The notes beneath the pieces are model-generated. The model had not been told where the DNA came from, searched no databases, and saw only the letters and a list, made by a program, of their open reading frames with translations. Shown in pieces: positions 14,743-23,488 of a stretch of DNA of 46,448 nt. How positions within the stretch are numbered: the first letter of the stretch is position 1; every line of letters starts with the position of its first letter. A program made the position numbers and the translations under genes. Origin of the DNA: Leisingera sp. ANG59 (GTDB taxonomy: Bacteria; Pseudomonadota; Alphaproteobacteria; Rhodobacterales; Rhodobacteraceae). The stretch is from assembly GCF_013317235.1 (NCBI RefSeq), contig NZ_WLCM01000014.1:29712-76159 (forward strand). The letters run 5' to 3'.

Positions 14743-17687
14743 CCCAATCCAACCGGCTGAATGGCGGTCAGATCGACCGCGCGCAATTGCTGCGCTTTAC
14801 CTTCGACGGGCAGTCCTATTCCGGCCATGCGGGTGACACGCTGGCCTCGGCGCTGCTGTCCAATGGCGTGCGCCTGATGGGCCGCAGCTTCAAATATCAC
14901 CGCCCACGTGGCCCGATCTCGGCGGGCTCGGAAGAGCCCAACGCGCTGATGATGATCGGTGATGGCGCCCGTGTCGAACCCAATACCCGCGCCACCGTGG
15001 CCGAGCTTTATGACGGGCTGACCGCCAAAAGCCAGAACGCCTGGCCCTCGCTGAAGCTGGACGCGCTGGGGATCAACGACGTGTTTTCGAACTTCCTGAC
15101 GGCGGGGTTCTACTACAAGACCTTCATGTGGCCGCGCGCCTTCTGGGAAAAGTTCTATGAGCCGGCGATCCGCAAGGCGGCCGGTCTGGGCAGATTGTCG
15201 ATGCAGGAAGACCCGGATTGCTACGACAAAGGCTTCCTGCATTGCGACCTGCTGGTAATCGGCGCCGGACCGTCCGGGCTGATGGCGGCGTTGACGGCGG
15301 CACGGGCCGGGGCCCGGGTGATCCTGGCGGATGAGGATTTCCGCATGGGTGGGCGGCTGAATGCCGAAACCCACGAGCTGGGCGGGCAGTCCGGGGCCGA
15401 TTGGGCCACGGCGACATTGGCAGAGCTGGCCTCCTTCGACACGGTACGCCTGATGACGCGGACCACCGTCTTTGGCGCCTATGACCACGGCGTCTTTGGT
15501 GCGGTCGAGCGGGTCAGCGATCACCTTCGCCCCACCGGGGATACACGCCCACGCCAGACCCTGTGGCGGATTTATGCGCGCCGCAGCCTGCTTTGTGCAG
15601 GCGCGACGGAGCGGATGGTCGGCTTTGCCAATAATGACCGTCCCGGCATCCTTCAGGCGGGTGCATTGCGCGCCTATGCCAACCGTTGGGCGGTGACCGC
15701 AGGCCTGCGCGTTACCGTGTTCACAAATAACGACGACGGGCACCGCACCGCCCGCGATCTGGCCGCCAAAGGCGTTGAGATTGTCGCCGTGATCGACCCA
15801 CGCGCAGAGGCGCCGCAGGGTGACTGGCGGGTGATTAGAGGGCAGGTTGTTGATACCAAGGGCCGTCTGGGGCTGAAATCCGTCACTGTGCGCGGCCATG
15901 ACGGCCGCCAGGAGGTTTTGCAGGTCGAAGGTCTTGGCGTCTCCGGCGGCTGGAACCCGAATGTGTCGCTGACCTGCCATCAGCGTGGCCGTCCGGAATG
16001 GCGCGAGGATATCGCCGCCTTTGTGCCCGGCGGCACCCTGCCCGTGGGCATGGCGGTGGCCGGTGCGGCGGCGGGTGATCTTTCGACCCATGGCGCGCTG
16101 CGTGGCGGTGCCGAGGGCGCGGTTGCCAGCCTTGAGGCGCTGGGGATCAGCGCCAAAGCGCCGGAGCTGCCCGAGGCCGAGGACGCGCCGGTGCAGCAAA
16201 CCCCGCTATGGTATGTCGGCGAGGGCAAAGCCCGCAAATGGATCGACTTCCAAAACGATGTCACCGTCAAGGACGTGAAGCTGGCGCATCAAGAGGGGTT
16301 TGTCTCGGTCGAACATCTCAAGCGCTATACCACGCTGGGCATGGCGACCGATCAGGGCAAGAACTCTAACCTGGGCGGGCTTGCGGTGATGGCCGAGCTG
16401 ACCGGCCAGACCATTGCCCAGACCGGCACCACGATGTTCCGCCCACCTTATACGCCGGTGGCGATGGGGGCACTGGCCGGGCGCTCGGTGGGCAAGGATT
16501 TCAAACCGACCCGCCTGACGCCGTCGCATCACTGGGCCGAAAAGCAGGGCGCAGTCTTTGTCGAAGTCGGCCAGTGGATGCGCGCGCAATGGTTCCCGCA
16601 ACTCGGTGAAACCCATTGGCGGCAATCGGTGGACCGCGAGGCGCTTGCGGTGCGGAAGTCCGTGGGCGTCTGCGATGTCACCACACTCGGCAAGGTCGAT
16701 GTGCAGGGCCGCGACGCGGCGGAGTTCCTGAACCTGATCTATGCCAATGGCTTTGCCAAGCTGGCGGTGGGCAAGACCCGCTATGGCTTGATGCTGCGCG
16801 AAGACGGGATTGCCATGGACGACGGCACCGCCGCACGTCTGGCCGAGGATCATTTCGTGGTGACCACCACCACCGCCAATGCCGGACCGGTCTATCGCCA
16901 TATGGAATTTGTGCGCCAATGCCTGCGCCCGGATCTGGATGTGCAGCTGATTTCGACCACCGATTCCTGGGCGCAATATGCCGTGGCCGGGCCGAACGCG
17001 CGCAAGCTCTTGCAAAAGATCGTCGATCCGGAATTCGACATCTCGAACGAGGCCTTCCCCTTCATGGGCTGCGCCGAGATCACGGTGTGCGGTGGCACCC
17101 GTGCCCGGCTGTTCCGCATCTCCTTTTCGGGCGAGCTGGCCTATGAGATCGCGGTGCCGACACGCTATGGCGAGAGCCTGATCGAGGTGTTGATGGCGGC
17201 GGGCGAGGAATTCGACGTCACCCCCTATGGCACCGAGGCGCTGGGTGTGCTCAGGATCGAAAAGGGCCACGCGGCAGGCAATGAGTTGAATGGCCAGACC
17301 TCGGCGGCGCATCTGGGCATGGCGCGGATGGTATCGACCAAGAAAGACTCTATCGGCGCGGTACTGACCCGGCGCGAGGAGCTGTCGCGTGAGGACGGGC
17401 TGCGGCTGATGGGCTTTGAAGCCATCGACAGTGATACGCTGCCCGCTGGCAGCCACCTCTTTGCCGAGGGGGCCGCGCATCGCCCGGAAACCGATCAGGG
17501 CTGGCTGACCTCGGCCTGCTATTCGCCGCATCTGGGCAAGCCGATTGCGCTTGGCTACATCAAGCAAGGCGGCGAACGGATTGGCGAGGTGGTGACCGCC
17601 GCCAACCCTGTCGAAGGCACATCCGTCAAGGCCCGCATTGTCAGCCCGCATTTCATTGACCCCGAAGGAGCGCGTCTTCGTGACTGA
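14739..17687 (+). CDS. soxA: Sarcosine oxidase alpha-subunit-like protein
   Basis: A 982-residue protein with three parts. Residues about 12-100 form a ferredoxin-like fold seen in all SoxA proteins (FTFDGQSYSGHAGDTLASALL). Then comes a dinucleotide-binding oxidoreductase region (LLVIGAGPSGLMAALTAARAG, residues 171-189), which in SoxA holds NAD+. From about 590 to the end is a GcvT/aminomethyltransferase domain that binds tetrahydrofolate and captures the released one-carbon unit as methylene-THF. Length matches the family. It overlaps soxD by 4 bp and soxG by 8 bp, which indicates translational coupling. The complex would demethylate its amine and pass the carbon to folate without free formaldehyde. 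Confidence 0.85.
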   Translation: MTQSNRLNGGQIDRAQLLRFTFDGQSYSGHAGDTLASALLSNGVRLMGRSFKYHRPRGPISAGSEEPNALMMIGDGARVEPNTRATVAELYDGLTAKSQNAWPSLKLDALGINDVFSNFLTAGFYYKTFMWPRAFWEKFYEPAIRKAAGLGRLSMQEDPDCYDKGFLHCDLLVIGAGPSGLMAALTAARAGARVILADEDFRMGGRLNAETHELGGQSGADWATATLAELASFDTVRLMTRTTVFGAYDHGVFGAVERVSDHLRPTGDTRPRQTLWRIYARRSLLCAGATERMVGFANNDRPGILQAGALRAYANRWAVTAGLRVTVFTNNDDGHRTARDLAAKGVEIVAVIDPRAEAPQGDWRVIRGQVVDTKGRLGLKSVTVRGHDGRQEVLQVEGLGVSGGWNPNVSLTCHQRGRPEWREDIAAFVPGGTLPVGMAVAGAAAGDLSTHGALRGGAEGAVASLEALGISAKAPELPEAEDAPVQQTPLWYVGEGKARKWIDFQNDVTVKDVKLAHQEGFVSVEHLKRYTTLGMATDQGKNSNLGGLAVMAELTGQTIAQTGTTMFRPPYTPVAMGALAGRSVGKDFKPTRLTPSHHWAEKQGAVFVEVGQWMRAQWFPQLGETHWRQSVDREALAVRKSVGVCDVTTLGKVDVQGRDAAEFLNLIYANGFAKLAVGKTRYGLMLREDGIAMDDGTAARLAEDHFVVTTTTANAGPVYRHMEFVRQCLRPDLDVQLISTTDSWAQYAVAGPNARKLLQKIVDPEFDISNEAFPFMGCAEITVCGGTRARLFRISFSGELAYEIAVPTRYGESLIEVLMAAGEEFDVTPYGTEALGVLRIEKGHAAGNELNGQTSAAHLGMARMVSTKKDSIGAVLTRREELSREDGLRLMGFEAIDSDTLPAGSHLFAEGAAHRPETDQGWLTSACYSPHLGKPIALGYIKQGGERIGEVVTAANPVEGTSVKARIVSPHFIDPEGARLRD

Positions 17688-18261
17688 ATATCGCCTTTTC
17701 CCCCGCACCGCCTTTGGCGCAGAGAGCGCCCATTCCGTCTCGATTGCCGGGGTGACCCTGACCGAGCGCCCGGATGTCGCACTGGCATCGGTCGCGGCGC
17801 GAACCGGCGAGGCCGAAATCGCCGGCACGATGGCCGAACTTTGCGGCGGCCCCTGCGGCGTGGGCCAGTACAAGGAGGGCGCCCCCTTTAGCACCTTCTG
17901 GAGCGGACCGGATCAATGGTTTGTTCTGGCCGATCACGCGGCGCATGAGACACTGGCCGCCGAGCTGCAAGCCCGTCTGGGGGATCGCGCTTCGGTCACC
18001 GAACAGAATGACGGCTGGGTGGTGTTTGACCTGACCGGCAACGCCCTGACCCCGATGCTGGAGCGGCTGTGCAACATCGACCTCGCCCGTTTTGAGGCGG
18101 GACAGGCACAACGCTGCGTGATCGAGCATATTTCCAGCTTTGTGCTCTGTCGCGACCCGGGCCTGTCTTACCGGCTGATGTGCGGGCGGTCCTTTGCGCG
18201 CTCCTTTGCCCATGCGGTCGAAACCATCATGGCATCCGTCGCGGCGCAGGCAGCGGCGTAG
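17680..18261 (+). CDS. soxG: Sarcosine oxidase gamma-subunit-like protein
   Basis: A 193-residue SoxG homologue, a small GcvT-related fold. The GTG start at 17680 follows GAAGGAG and overlaps the soxA stop codon by 8 bp. The frame upstream to 17638 lies inside soxA. Recognisable segments are FSTFWSGPDQWFVLAD, QNDGWVVFDLTG and RCVIEHISSFVLCRDPGLSYRLMCGRSFARSF. SoxG is needed for assembly of the heterotetramer and sits at the folate end of the channel. It ends the operon; the next gene is on the opposite strand 156 bp away. Confidence 0.8.
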   Translation: MTEYRLFPRTAFGAESAHSVSIAGVTLTERPDVALASVAARTGEAEIAGTMAELCGGPCGVGQYKEGAPFSTFWSGPDQWFVLADHAAHETLAAELQARLGDRASVTEQNDGWVVFDLTGNALTPMLERLCNIDLARFEAGQAQRCVIEHISSFVLCRDPGLSYRLMCGRSFARSFAHAVETIMASVAAQAAA

Positions 18262-18417
18262 CCCAGCCGGTCGGCCCGAACGGCGCCTCGAAGGCGATCT
18301 GCGGCCTGTGCCATTTGAAAGGTGGCAACCCGGCACCGGGCGCCCAAACGCCAGCTTGGGTCAGGATGCGGTCAATGCACCCGGACCCAATTCCCGCCTG
18401 ACCCATGGTGACTGACA

Positions 18418-19362
18418 TCACAGTTTTAGAACCAGCCGCGAAGATGCCGCGCGCGAGACGCAGACACACATGAATTCGTTGGTGGCCTGTTCCTCGGGGC
18501 TGAGGATACTGTCGCGATGATCCACCTCGCCCTCAAGCACATCAACCATGCAGGAGCCGCACAGCCCCTCGGCGCAACCGACGTCGATGTGGTGACCGTT
18601 TTCCTGCAAGACCTCCAATATAGTTTGATTTTCCGTCACCGGATAAACCGCGCCGGTTGAGGAAACTTCGACTTCAAAACCCGATTTAGGCGCATGGTCC
18701 ATGTCGCTTGCAGCGGCGAAGCGTTCGAAGTGGACAGTTCCGCCGCGCAGGTTTATCGCCGCGGACAAAAGCGCATTAAGCATCGGCTCCGGACCACAGG
18801 AATAAACTTGGGCGCCCGCGGGCAGGGTACTCATCAGATGGACCAAGTCGAGCATGCCCGCGTCATCAGAACAATGCAGTATGTAACGATCTTCGAGGTT
18901 CATCTCGGAGAAGACCGGGTGAAACGCTGCGTCGGCTTTGGACCGGACCAGATAGATCACCTGAAACTCGCGATCCCGGTTGGCCAGGAACTGTGCCATC
19001 GCGGCAATCGGCGTGGCGCCAATGCCGCCCGCGATCAGCACCTTGTAGCTGTCGATCTCCTGCAACGGGAAGTGGTTGCGCGGCTCACCGATTTCCACTT
19101 CGCAGCCTTCTTCCAGCGCATGCATGGCAATAGAGCCGCCCCGGCCTTCGCGCTCTCGCTTGACGGCGACATTGAGCCAGGTGCCATTGTGATCCCAGTC
19201 CCAGATCGAATATTGGCGAATCAGGTCGTCTGCCAGATGGATATCGACATGCGCACCGGGTTCGAGTCCAATGAACCGACCTCGGTCCAGCTCAAACCGA
19301 AAATCCATGATATCGCCGCCAAGGGAGGCTTTGGCCACGAGTTTTGCTCGATGTGTTTTCAT
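18418..19362 (-). CDS. Rieske oxygenase reductase, CntB/VanB-like
   Basis: A 314-residue class IA-type oxygenase reductase. An N-terminal flavin-binding barrel (HVDIHLADDLIRQYSIWDWD) is followed by an NAD domain beginning LIAGGIGATPIAAMAQFL and a C-terminal plant-type [2Fe-2S] domain with C263-x4-C268-x2-C271-x29-C301. It would move electrons from NADH through flavin to the Rieske oxygenase at 20530. The domain order and length match CntB (carnitine monooxygenase reductase) and VanB. It is divergent from the LysR gene, so oxygenase and reductase lie on opposite strands with the regulator between them. Confidence 0.85.
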   Translation of the reverse strand: MKTHRAKLVAKASLGGDIMDFRFELDRGRFIGLEPGAHVDIHLADDLIRQYSIWDWDHNGTWLNVAVKREREGRGGSIAMHALEEGCEVEIGEPRNHFPLQEIDSYKVLIAGGIGATPIAAMAQFLANRDREFQVIYLVRSKADAAFHPVFSEMNLEDRYILHCSDDAGMLDLVHLMSTLPAGAQVYSCGPEPMLNALLSAAINLRGGTVHFERFAAASDMDHAPKSGFEVEVSSTGAVYPVTENQTILEVLQENGHHIDVGCAEGLCGSCMVDVLEGEVDHRDSILSPEEQATNEFMCVCVSRAASSRLVLKL

Positions 19363-19474
19363 GACTGGAATCCTTGCTGGGTGATGCGAGCGGCGAAAAG
19401 TCCTAGCAAATCAGATTTGCGACCAATCGTGTCGCCTTCCCTAGTTGATTCTGACCCAAAAATAAACCTTTAAT

Positions 19475-19493
19475 AGTTTACTAGAGTTAAACC
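19475..19493. promoter_or_regulatory. Operator-like site upstream of LysR gene (GGTTTA-N7-TAAACY)
   Basis: Read on the minus strand, this 19-bp sequence is GGTTTAACTCTAGTAAACT. It matches the site at 20432-20450 in both arms (GGTTTA and TAAAC) with the same 7-bp spacing. It lies 18 bp before the LysR GTG, between that gene and the divergent reductase, a usual place for LysR autoregulation. Confidence 0.5.
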
Positions 19494-19510
19494 AAACAGG
19501 AGCGAGGCCA

Positions 19511-20413
19511 GTGGCGCGCAGGTACTACAAATTGCCCCCGCTGACGAGCCTGGCCGCCTTCGAGGCTGCGGCCCGGCATCTCAGCTTCAAGGAAGCGGCA
19601 AAGGAGTTGTCGGTCACACCCGGCGCGGTCAGTCAGCAAATCAAGGCATTGGAGCAGGAAGTTGGTGCACCGCTCTTTCTGCGCAAACATCGCAGCGTCG
19701 CGCTCACGGACGATGGCGAGACGTTGTACGATGCGCTTGCGGTCGGTTTCGCGAGGATCTCGCAAAGCCTCAAATCCATCCAGGACAAACGCAGCAGCAA
19801 TACCGTGACCATCAGCTCAAGCTCTGCGTTTGCCGGGCTATGGCTTTCTTCGTCGGTGATCCGCTTCTGGCGAGAGTATCCCGATATCGATGTGAACCAC
19901 ATCATCCAGGATGTGCGGGGGCCGGACACCCCAGACATCGATATTACCATCCAATACGGCAGAACCAACTCAGAGAAACTTGGTCATCGAGAGCTGTTCA
20001 GCGATCAAATCGTGCCGGTGTCTGATCCTGCAACCGCCCAAAGGCTCGCCAATTGCTCACTTGAGGATCTGGCTGACGAGCGTCTGATACACCTGGAAAC
20101 GATAAATCGGGACTGGACAAGCTGGAGCGACTGGTTTCGAGCCCAGGACTATACCGGAGCCTTGTCAAAAGGCGTTCGCGTCAATCACTATTCCGTCGCC
20201 CTGCACGCGGCTCAGGAGGGCGGTGGCATCGCCTTGGGCTGGCGGCGGCTTGTTGAACCCATGCTCAAGAGCGGCGCCCTGGCCGTCATTGGAAGGAATA
20301 GCATTCCGGCCCCCCACCGCTTCTATTTGGTTTCCGGGGCGGATGTCCTGCCGCACTCGCCTGTGGACAAGTTGAAAAACTGGATATTGGCCGATCTCCG
20401 GGCGGGGGATTGA
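19511..20413 (+). CDS. LysR-family transcriptional regulator, GcvA-like
   Basis: A 300-residue LysR regulator. The N-terminal winged helix is of GcvA type (LPPLTSLAAFEAAARHLSFKEAA, then SVTPGAVSQQIKALEQEVG). The effector-binding half contains ITIQYGR and an HAAQEGGGIALGW segment. It starts at GTG 19511 after GAGCGAGGCC. It lies between the divergent reductase and the co-directional Rieske oxygenase, and operator-like copies of one 19-bp sequence precede both it and the oxygenase. This supports it as the pathway regulator. The effector is unknown, presumably the quaternary amine or its product. Confidence 0.85.
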   Translation: MARRYYKLPPLTSLAAFEAAARHLSFKEAAKELSVTPGAVSQQIKALEQEVGAPLFLRKHRSVALTDDGETLYDALAVGFARISQSLKSIQDKRSSNTVTISSSSAFAGLWLSSSVIRFWREYPDIDVNHIIQDVRGPDTPDIDITIQYGRTNSEKLGHRELFSDQIVPVSDPATAQRLANCSLEDLADERLIHLETINRDWTSWSDWFRAQDYTGALSKGVRVNHYSVALHAAQEGGGIALGWRRLVEPMLKSGALAVIGRNSIPAPHRFYLVSGADVLPHSPVDKLKNWILADLRAGD

Positions 20414-20431
20414 GCCGGCCGAGGCCATATC

Positions 20432-20450
20432 GGTTTAGTCAAGCTAAACC
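20432..20450. promoter_or_regulatory. Perfect inverted-repeat operator upstream of Rieske oxygenase
   Basis: GGTTTAGTCAAGCTAAACC has perfect 7-bp arms (GGTTTAG and CTAAACC) around a 5-bp spacer. It is centred about 89 bp before the oxygenase start, a position typical of LysR activator sites. A degenerate copy precedes the LysR gene itself (19475-19493). Confidence 0.6.
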
Positions 20451-20529
20451 ATGAGTCAGCATTTCTGTAGTTGACGATACATCAAAAAAGCGACTTTCTG
20501 CCTGGATCAATTCCATGGAGTAGCCCGCC

Positions 20530-21690
20530 GTGAACGTACGTGATCCCGCGTTTAACCCGCTTAGCGAAGTTCTGAAGCCCGTGAACCAGGCCAAAGGCCT
20601 TCCCAACAACCACTATGTCGATCCCGAGACCTACGAACTGGAAAAGCAAGCTGTATTGTTTGCGAACTGGTCGGGTATCGGTTTCGGCAAGGACATTCCA
20701 GAAACGGGCGATGCCAAGCCGGTGAACTTCCTTGGTATGCCACTTTTGATGGTGCGGGATCGCAACGGCGACATCGGCGTGTTCCAGAACACCTGCCGTC
20801 ATCGCGGCATGATCCTGATCGAAGAGCCCCAGAAGATCCGGGGCGCAATTCGTTGCCCCTACCACAGCTGGTGCTACGGGTTGAACGGCGAATTGCGCAC
20901 CGCGCCGCATGTTGGTGGACCAGGTCAGAACACGCATGAAGATCTGGATTTCTCCGAGCTGGGATTGATCCGCATTCGGTCGCATGTCTGGCGCGACGTG
21001 GTCTTTGTCAATGTCGACGAACAGGCGGCGCCTTTCGAAGAGGTTCACGCCGACCTGATAGAGCGCTGGAAGGAATTCGACCAACCGATGTATTATGGCG
21101 GTGCGGGGCAGACGGTCGAGCTGGATATGGCAGCAAACTGGAAGCTCGCGGTCGAGAACTTCTGCGAGAGCTACCACCTGCCTTGGGTGCATCCCGGCCT
21201 GAACAGCTATTCGCGGCTGGAAGACCACTACAACATCCATGAACTGGGCAAGTATTCCGGTCAGGGAACTTTGGTCTATCGCCAGATCGAGGGCGAAGAC
21301 GGAACCAGGCTCACGGATTTCGACGGTCTCAGCGACAAGTGGAATGAAGGGGCGGAATATATCTGCGTGTACCCCAATGTGATGCTTGGCGTGCAACGTG
21401 ACCACGCCTTTGCTTTCATACTCGAACCCGCAGGGCTTGAGCGGACCTTGGAACGCATCGCACTCTACTATGCCCAAAAGCCCGAAGACGCACCTGAGCA
21501 TCAGGATCTGCGTGCTCAGAATGCCAAACTCTGGAACACGGTCTTCGAAGAGGATGTCTTTGTTGTCGAAGGCATGCAGAAGGGCCGTCATGGTACGAAA
21601 TTCGATGGCGGTCGATTTGCACCTGCCATGGATGCGGCGACGCATAACTTCCACCATTGGGTCGCCACACAGATCACTAAGGGCCGCTAA
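20530..21690 (+). CDS. Rieske quaternary-amine monooxygenase, CntA-like
   Basis: A 386-residue Rieske non-heme iron oxygenase alpha subunit. The Rieske cluster ligands are C89-x-H91 and C109-x2-H112. The mononuclear iron site is H216, H221 and probably D342. The bridging position before the first His, normally Asp, is E213 (NFCESYHLPWVH), as reported for carnitine monooxygenase CntA. The length also suits the CntA/YeaW group. It would split a trimethylammonium or related C-N bond with O2 and electrons from the reductase at 18418. Carnitine, gamma-butyrobetaine or betaines are candidates. It starts at GTG 20530 with GGAG upstream and heads an operon with aldehyde dehydrogenase. Confidence 0.8.
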   Translation: MNVRDPAFNPLSEVLKPVNQAKGLPNNHYVDPETYELEKQAVLFANWSGIGFGKDIPETGDAKPVNFLGMPLLMVRDRNGDIGVFQNTCRHRGMILIEEPQKIRGAIRCPYHSWCYGLNGELRTAPHVGGPGQNTHEDLDFSELGLIRIRSHVWRDVVFVNVDEQAAPFEEVHADLIERWKEFDQPMYYGGAGQTVELDMAANWKLAVENFCESYHLPWVHPGLNSYSRLEDHYNIHELGKYSGQGTLVYRQIEGEDGTRLTDFDGLSDKWNEGAEYICVYPNVMLGVQRDHAFAFILEPAGLERTLERIALYYAQKPEDAPEHQDLRAQNAKLWNTVFEEDVFVVEGMQKGRHGTKFDGGRFAPAMDAATHNFHHWVATQITKGR

Positions 21691-21695
21691 GACCA

Positions 21696-23144
21696 ATGTC
21701 TGACTTTCTGAAAAACGGACTGGCGAGAAACTATCTCGCCGGTCGATGGGTCGATGGTGACAATGGCGCGTCAATGCCCGTCGAAGACCCTGGCCTTGGT
21801 GAACATCTCGCTGATGCCGCGTTGGCTGGTGATCAAAGCCTCGCCCAAGCGCTGGATTCCGCGCGCGCTACGTTTGAGCGGGGTGACCTTGCAGACATGA
21901 ACCCCCATGCGCGTTCACGGCTGATGATGCGGGTTGCGGCGGAGATCAGGGAGATAGCCAAGGAAGGCGGTGACCTGTTGTGCCGTGAGAGCGGCAAGTC
22001 GCTGGAGGCTGCCGAGGACGAGTTCGAAGAAGCCGCCCAATACTTCGAATACTATGGCGGCATGGCGGACAAGATTGAAGGCAAGTCGATCCCGCTTGGC
22101 CCCGATTACGCCGATTACACCGTTTATGAACCTTATGGCGTTTCCGCGCAGATCGTTCCGTGGAACTTTCCGGTGTCGATTGCCGCGCGTTCGCTGGCGC
22201 CTGCCTTGGCGGCGGGAAACTCGGTCGTTGTCAAATCGCCCGAGCTGGACCCGATCGGGATCGCCATGCTTGGCCTCGCGCTGGAACGCGCCGATGTGCC
22301 GGCCGGGGCGGTGTCCATCCTGAATGGCGTGGGCAGCGATATCGGTGCCAAGCTTGTTTCCTCGCCAAAGGTCGACCAGATCGTATTCACCGGCTCGGTG
22401 CCGACCGGGCAGGCCATTCTGCGGGCCGCTGCCGGTCCCGTCATACCCTCTTTGATGGAACTGGGTGGCAAGTCCGCGGCCATCGCCTTTGACGATGCCA
22501 ACCTGGACACGCTGATGTCGAGCCTGCAAAGCGGCATCTTCTATAATGCCGGGCAGGTCTGTTCAGCGATGAGCCGTGTCCTAGTGCATCGTTCCATCTA
22601 TGACCAGGCGGTCGAGCAGGCCGCCGCCTTGGCAGATGGCCTGAGCGTTGGGCACGGGCTTGAAAATCCCGGACTGACCCCGGTGATTTCCGCTTTACAG
22701 CTGAGCCGCGTTGAAGAGGTCACGTCGACCGCGACACAGCACGGATCACGCATTGCCGCGGGGGGATCTGCGCTGGATCGCAATGGGTATTTCATGGCCG
22801 CAACGATCCTTGCCGATGTTGATCCGGGCAGCCGTGTGGCACAGGAAGAAATCTTTGGTCCGGTGGTGTGCTTCACGCCGTTTGACACCGAAGACGAGGC
22901 CATCGCCATGGCCAACGGGACTGAATTCGGCCTGGTCGCCGGCGTGTTTACCCGCGATCTGGCACGCGCGCATCGCACCGCGCGGAAGCTTCGAGCTGGC
23001 CAGGTCTTTGTGAACGAATGGTTCGCGGGCGGGATTTCCACGCCCTTTGGCGGCGTGGGCAAGTCAGGCTTTGGTCGTGAAAAAGGGCTGGAAGCACTAT
23101 TCAACTACGTGCGTACCAAGAATATCGCGATCTCACTGAAATGA
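21696..23144 (+). CDS. NAD(P)-dependent aldehyde dehydrogenase (semialdehyde/betaine-aldehyde type)
   Basis: A 482-residue aldehyde dehydrogenase with the oxyanion asparagine in PWNFP (N157), general base E255 in MELGGKS and nucleophile C289 in GQVCSAMS. The cofactor-binding FTGSVPTGQ segment is also present. All catalytic residues are there. It starts 5 bp after the Rieske gene, so the two are co-transcribed. The pairing suggests that the oxygenase releases an aldehyde acid (malic semialdehyde from carnitine, succinic semialdehyde from gamma-butyrobetaine), which this enzyme oxidises to the dicarboxylate. Specificity cannot be fixed from sequence. Confidence 0.85.
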   Translation: MSDFLKNGLARNYLAGRWVDGDNGASMPVEDPGLGEHLADAALAGDQSLAQALDSARATFERGDLADMNPHARSRLMMRVAAEIREIAKEGGDLLCRESGKSLEAAEDEFEEAAQYFEYYGGMADKIEGKSIPLGPDYADYTVYEPYGVSAQIVPWNFPVSIAARSLAPALAAGNSVVVKSPELDPIGIAMLGLALERADVPAGAVSILNGVGSDIGAKLVSSPKVDQIVFTGSVPTGQAILRAAAGPVIPSLMELGGKSAAIAFDDANLDTLMSSLQSGIFYNAGQVCSAMSRVLVHRSIYDQAVEQAAALADGLSVGHGLENPGLTPVISALQLSRVEEVTSTATQHGSRIAAGGSALDRNGYFMAATILADVDPGSRVAQEEIFGPVVCFTPFDTEDEAIAMANGTEFGLVAGVFTRDLARAHRTARKLRAGQVFVNEWFAGGISTPFGGVGKSGFGREKGLEALFNYVRTKNIAISLK

Positions 23145-23386
23145 ACCAAGCGCTAACCGAGCTGAATCAGGAGCTTCTTGCAGCTCACGAACAGGGCGAC
23201 CTTGTGAAACTTGTTGCCCTGTACAAGCAGGCTGGCGAGCTGATGGAACAGCAAGGCGATCTGAATGCGGCCTGCTTCTATCTCACGCATGCCTTTGTGT
23301 TTGCGCTGGAAGCAGGGAGTCCAGAAGCGCCTTTGCTCAACGCGCTGCTTGTGGAGCGCGGACGGGCGCATCTGTTGCAGTTCTGA
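23141..23386 (+). CDS. Small all-helical protein of unknown function, TPR-like
   Basis: An 81-residue protein whose ATG overlaps the aldehyde dehydrogenase stop codon (ATGA), which makes it a real, translationally coupled gene. The sequence is leucine-, alanine- and glutamate-rich and looks like two helix-turn-helix repeats: LLAAHEQGDLVKLVALYKQAG, then MEQQGDLNAACFYLTHAFVFALEAG. This resembles a minimal tetratricopeptide fold. It has no signal peptide or cofactor motif. Its place between the oxygenase/dehydrogenase pair and the transporter suggests an accessory or scaffold role, but I do not recognise a family. Confidence 0.75.
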   Translation: MNQALTELNQELLAAHEQGDLVKLVALYKQAGELMEQQGDLNAACFYLTHAFVFALEAGSPEAPLLNALLVERGRAHLLQF

Positions 23387-23488
23387 CATCCTGAATTGGA
23401 TTGCTCGCCACGCTGCACGCGCAGCCAAACCTCTCAATAAGACCGACTTAGCCAAGAAAGAACAGGACAATTCGAACAGGAGGAAAAC

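Noticed and set aside
13053-17894. Long minus-strand open frames (13053-14546, 14628-16199, 16206-17894)
   Set aside because: All are antisense to soxB, soxA and soxG, which have clear family motifs; the antisense products have none.
18262-18417. Possible short gene between soxG and the reductase gene
   Set aside because: The frames on both strands merely run through neighbouring gene ends and show no start signal or family resemblance. I see only spacer.
20530-21690. Assignment of the Rieske protein as glycine betaine demethylase GbcA
   Set aside because: The reductase type, the protein length, the aldehyde dehydrogenase partner and the Glu at the bridging position fit CntA-like systems better. 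It remains possible, so no gene symbol was given.
20482-21774. A 430-residue minus-strand frame
   Set aside because: It is antisense to the Rieske oxygenase, whose cluster and iron ligands are all in place on the plus strand.
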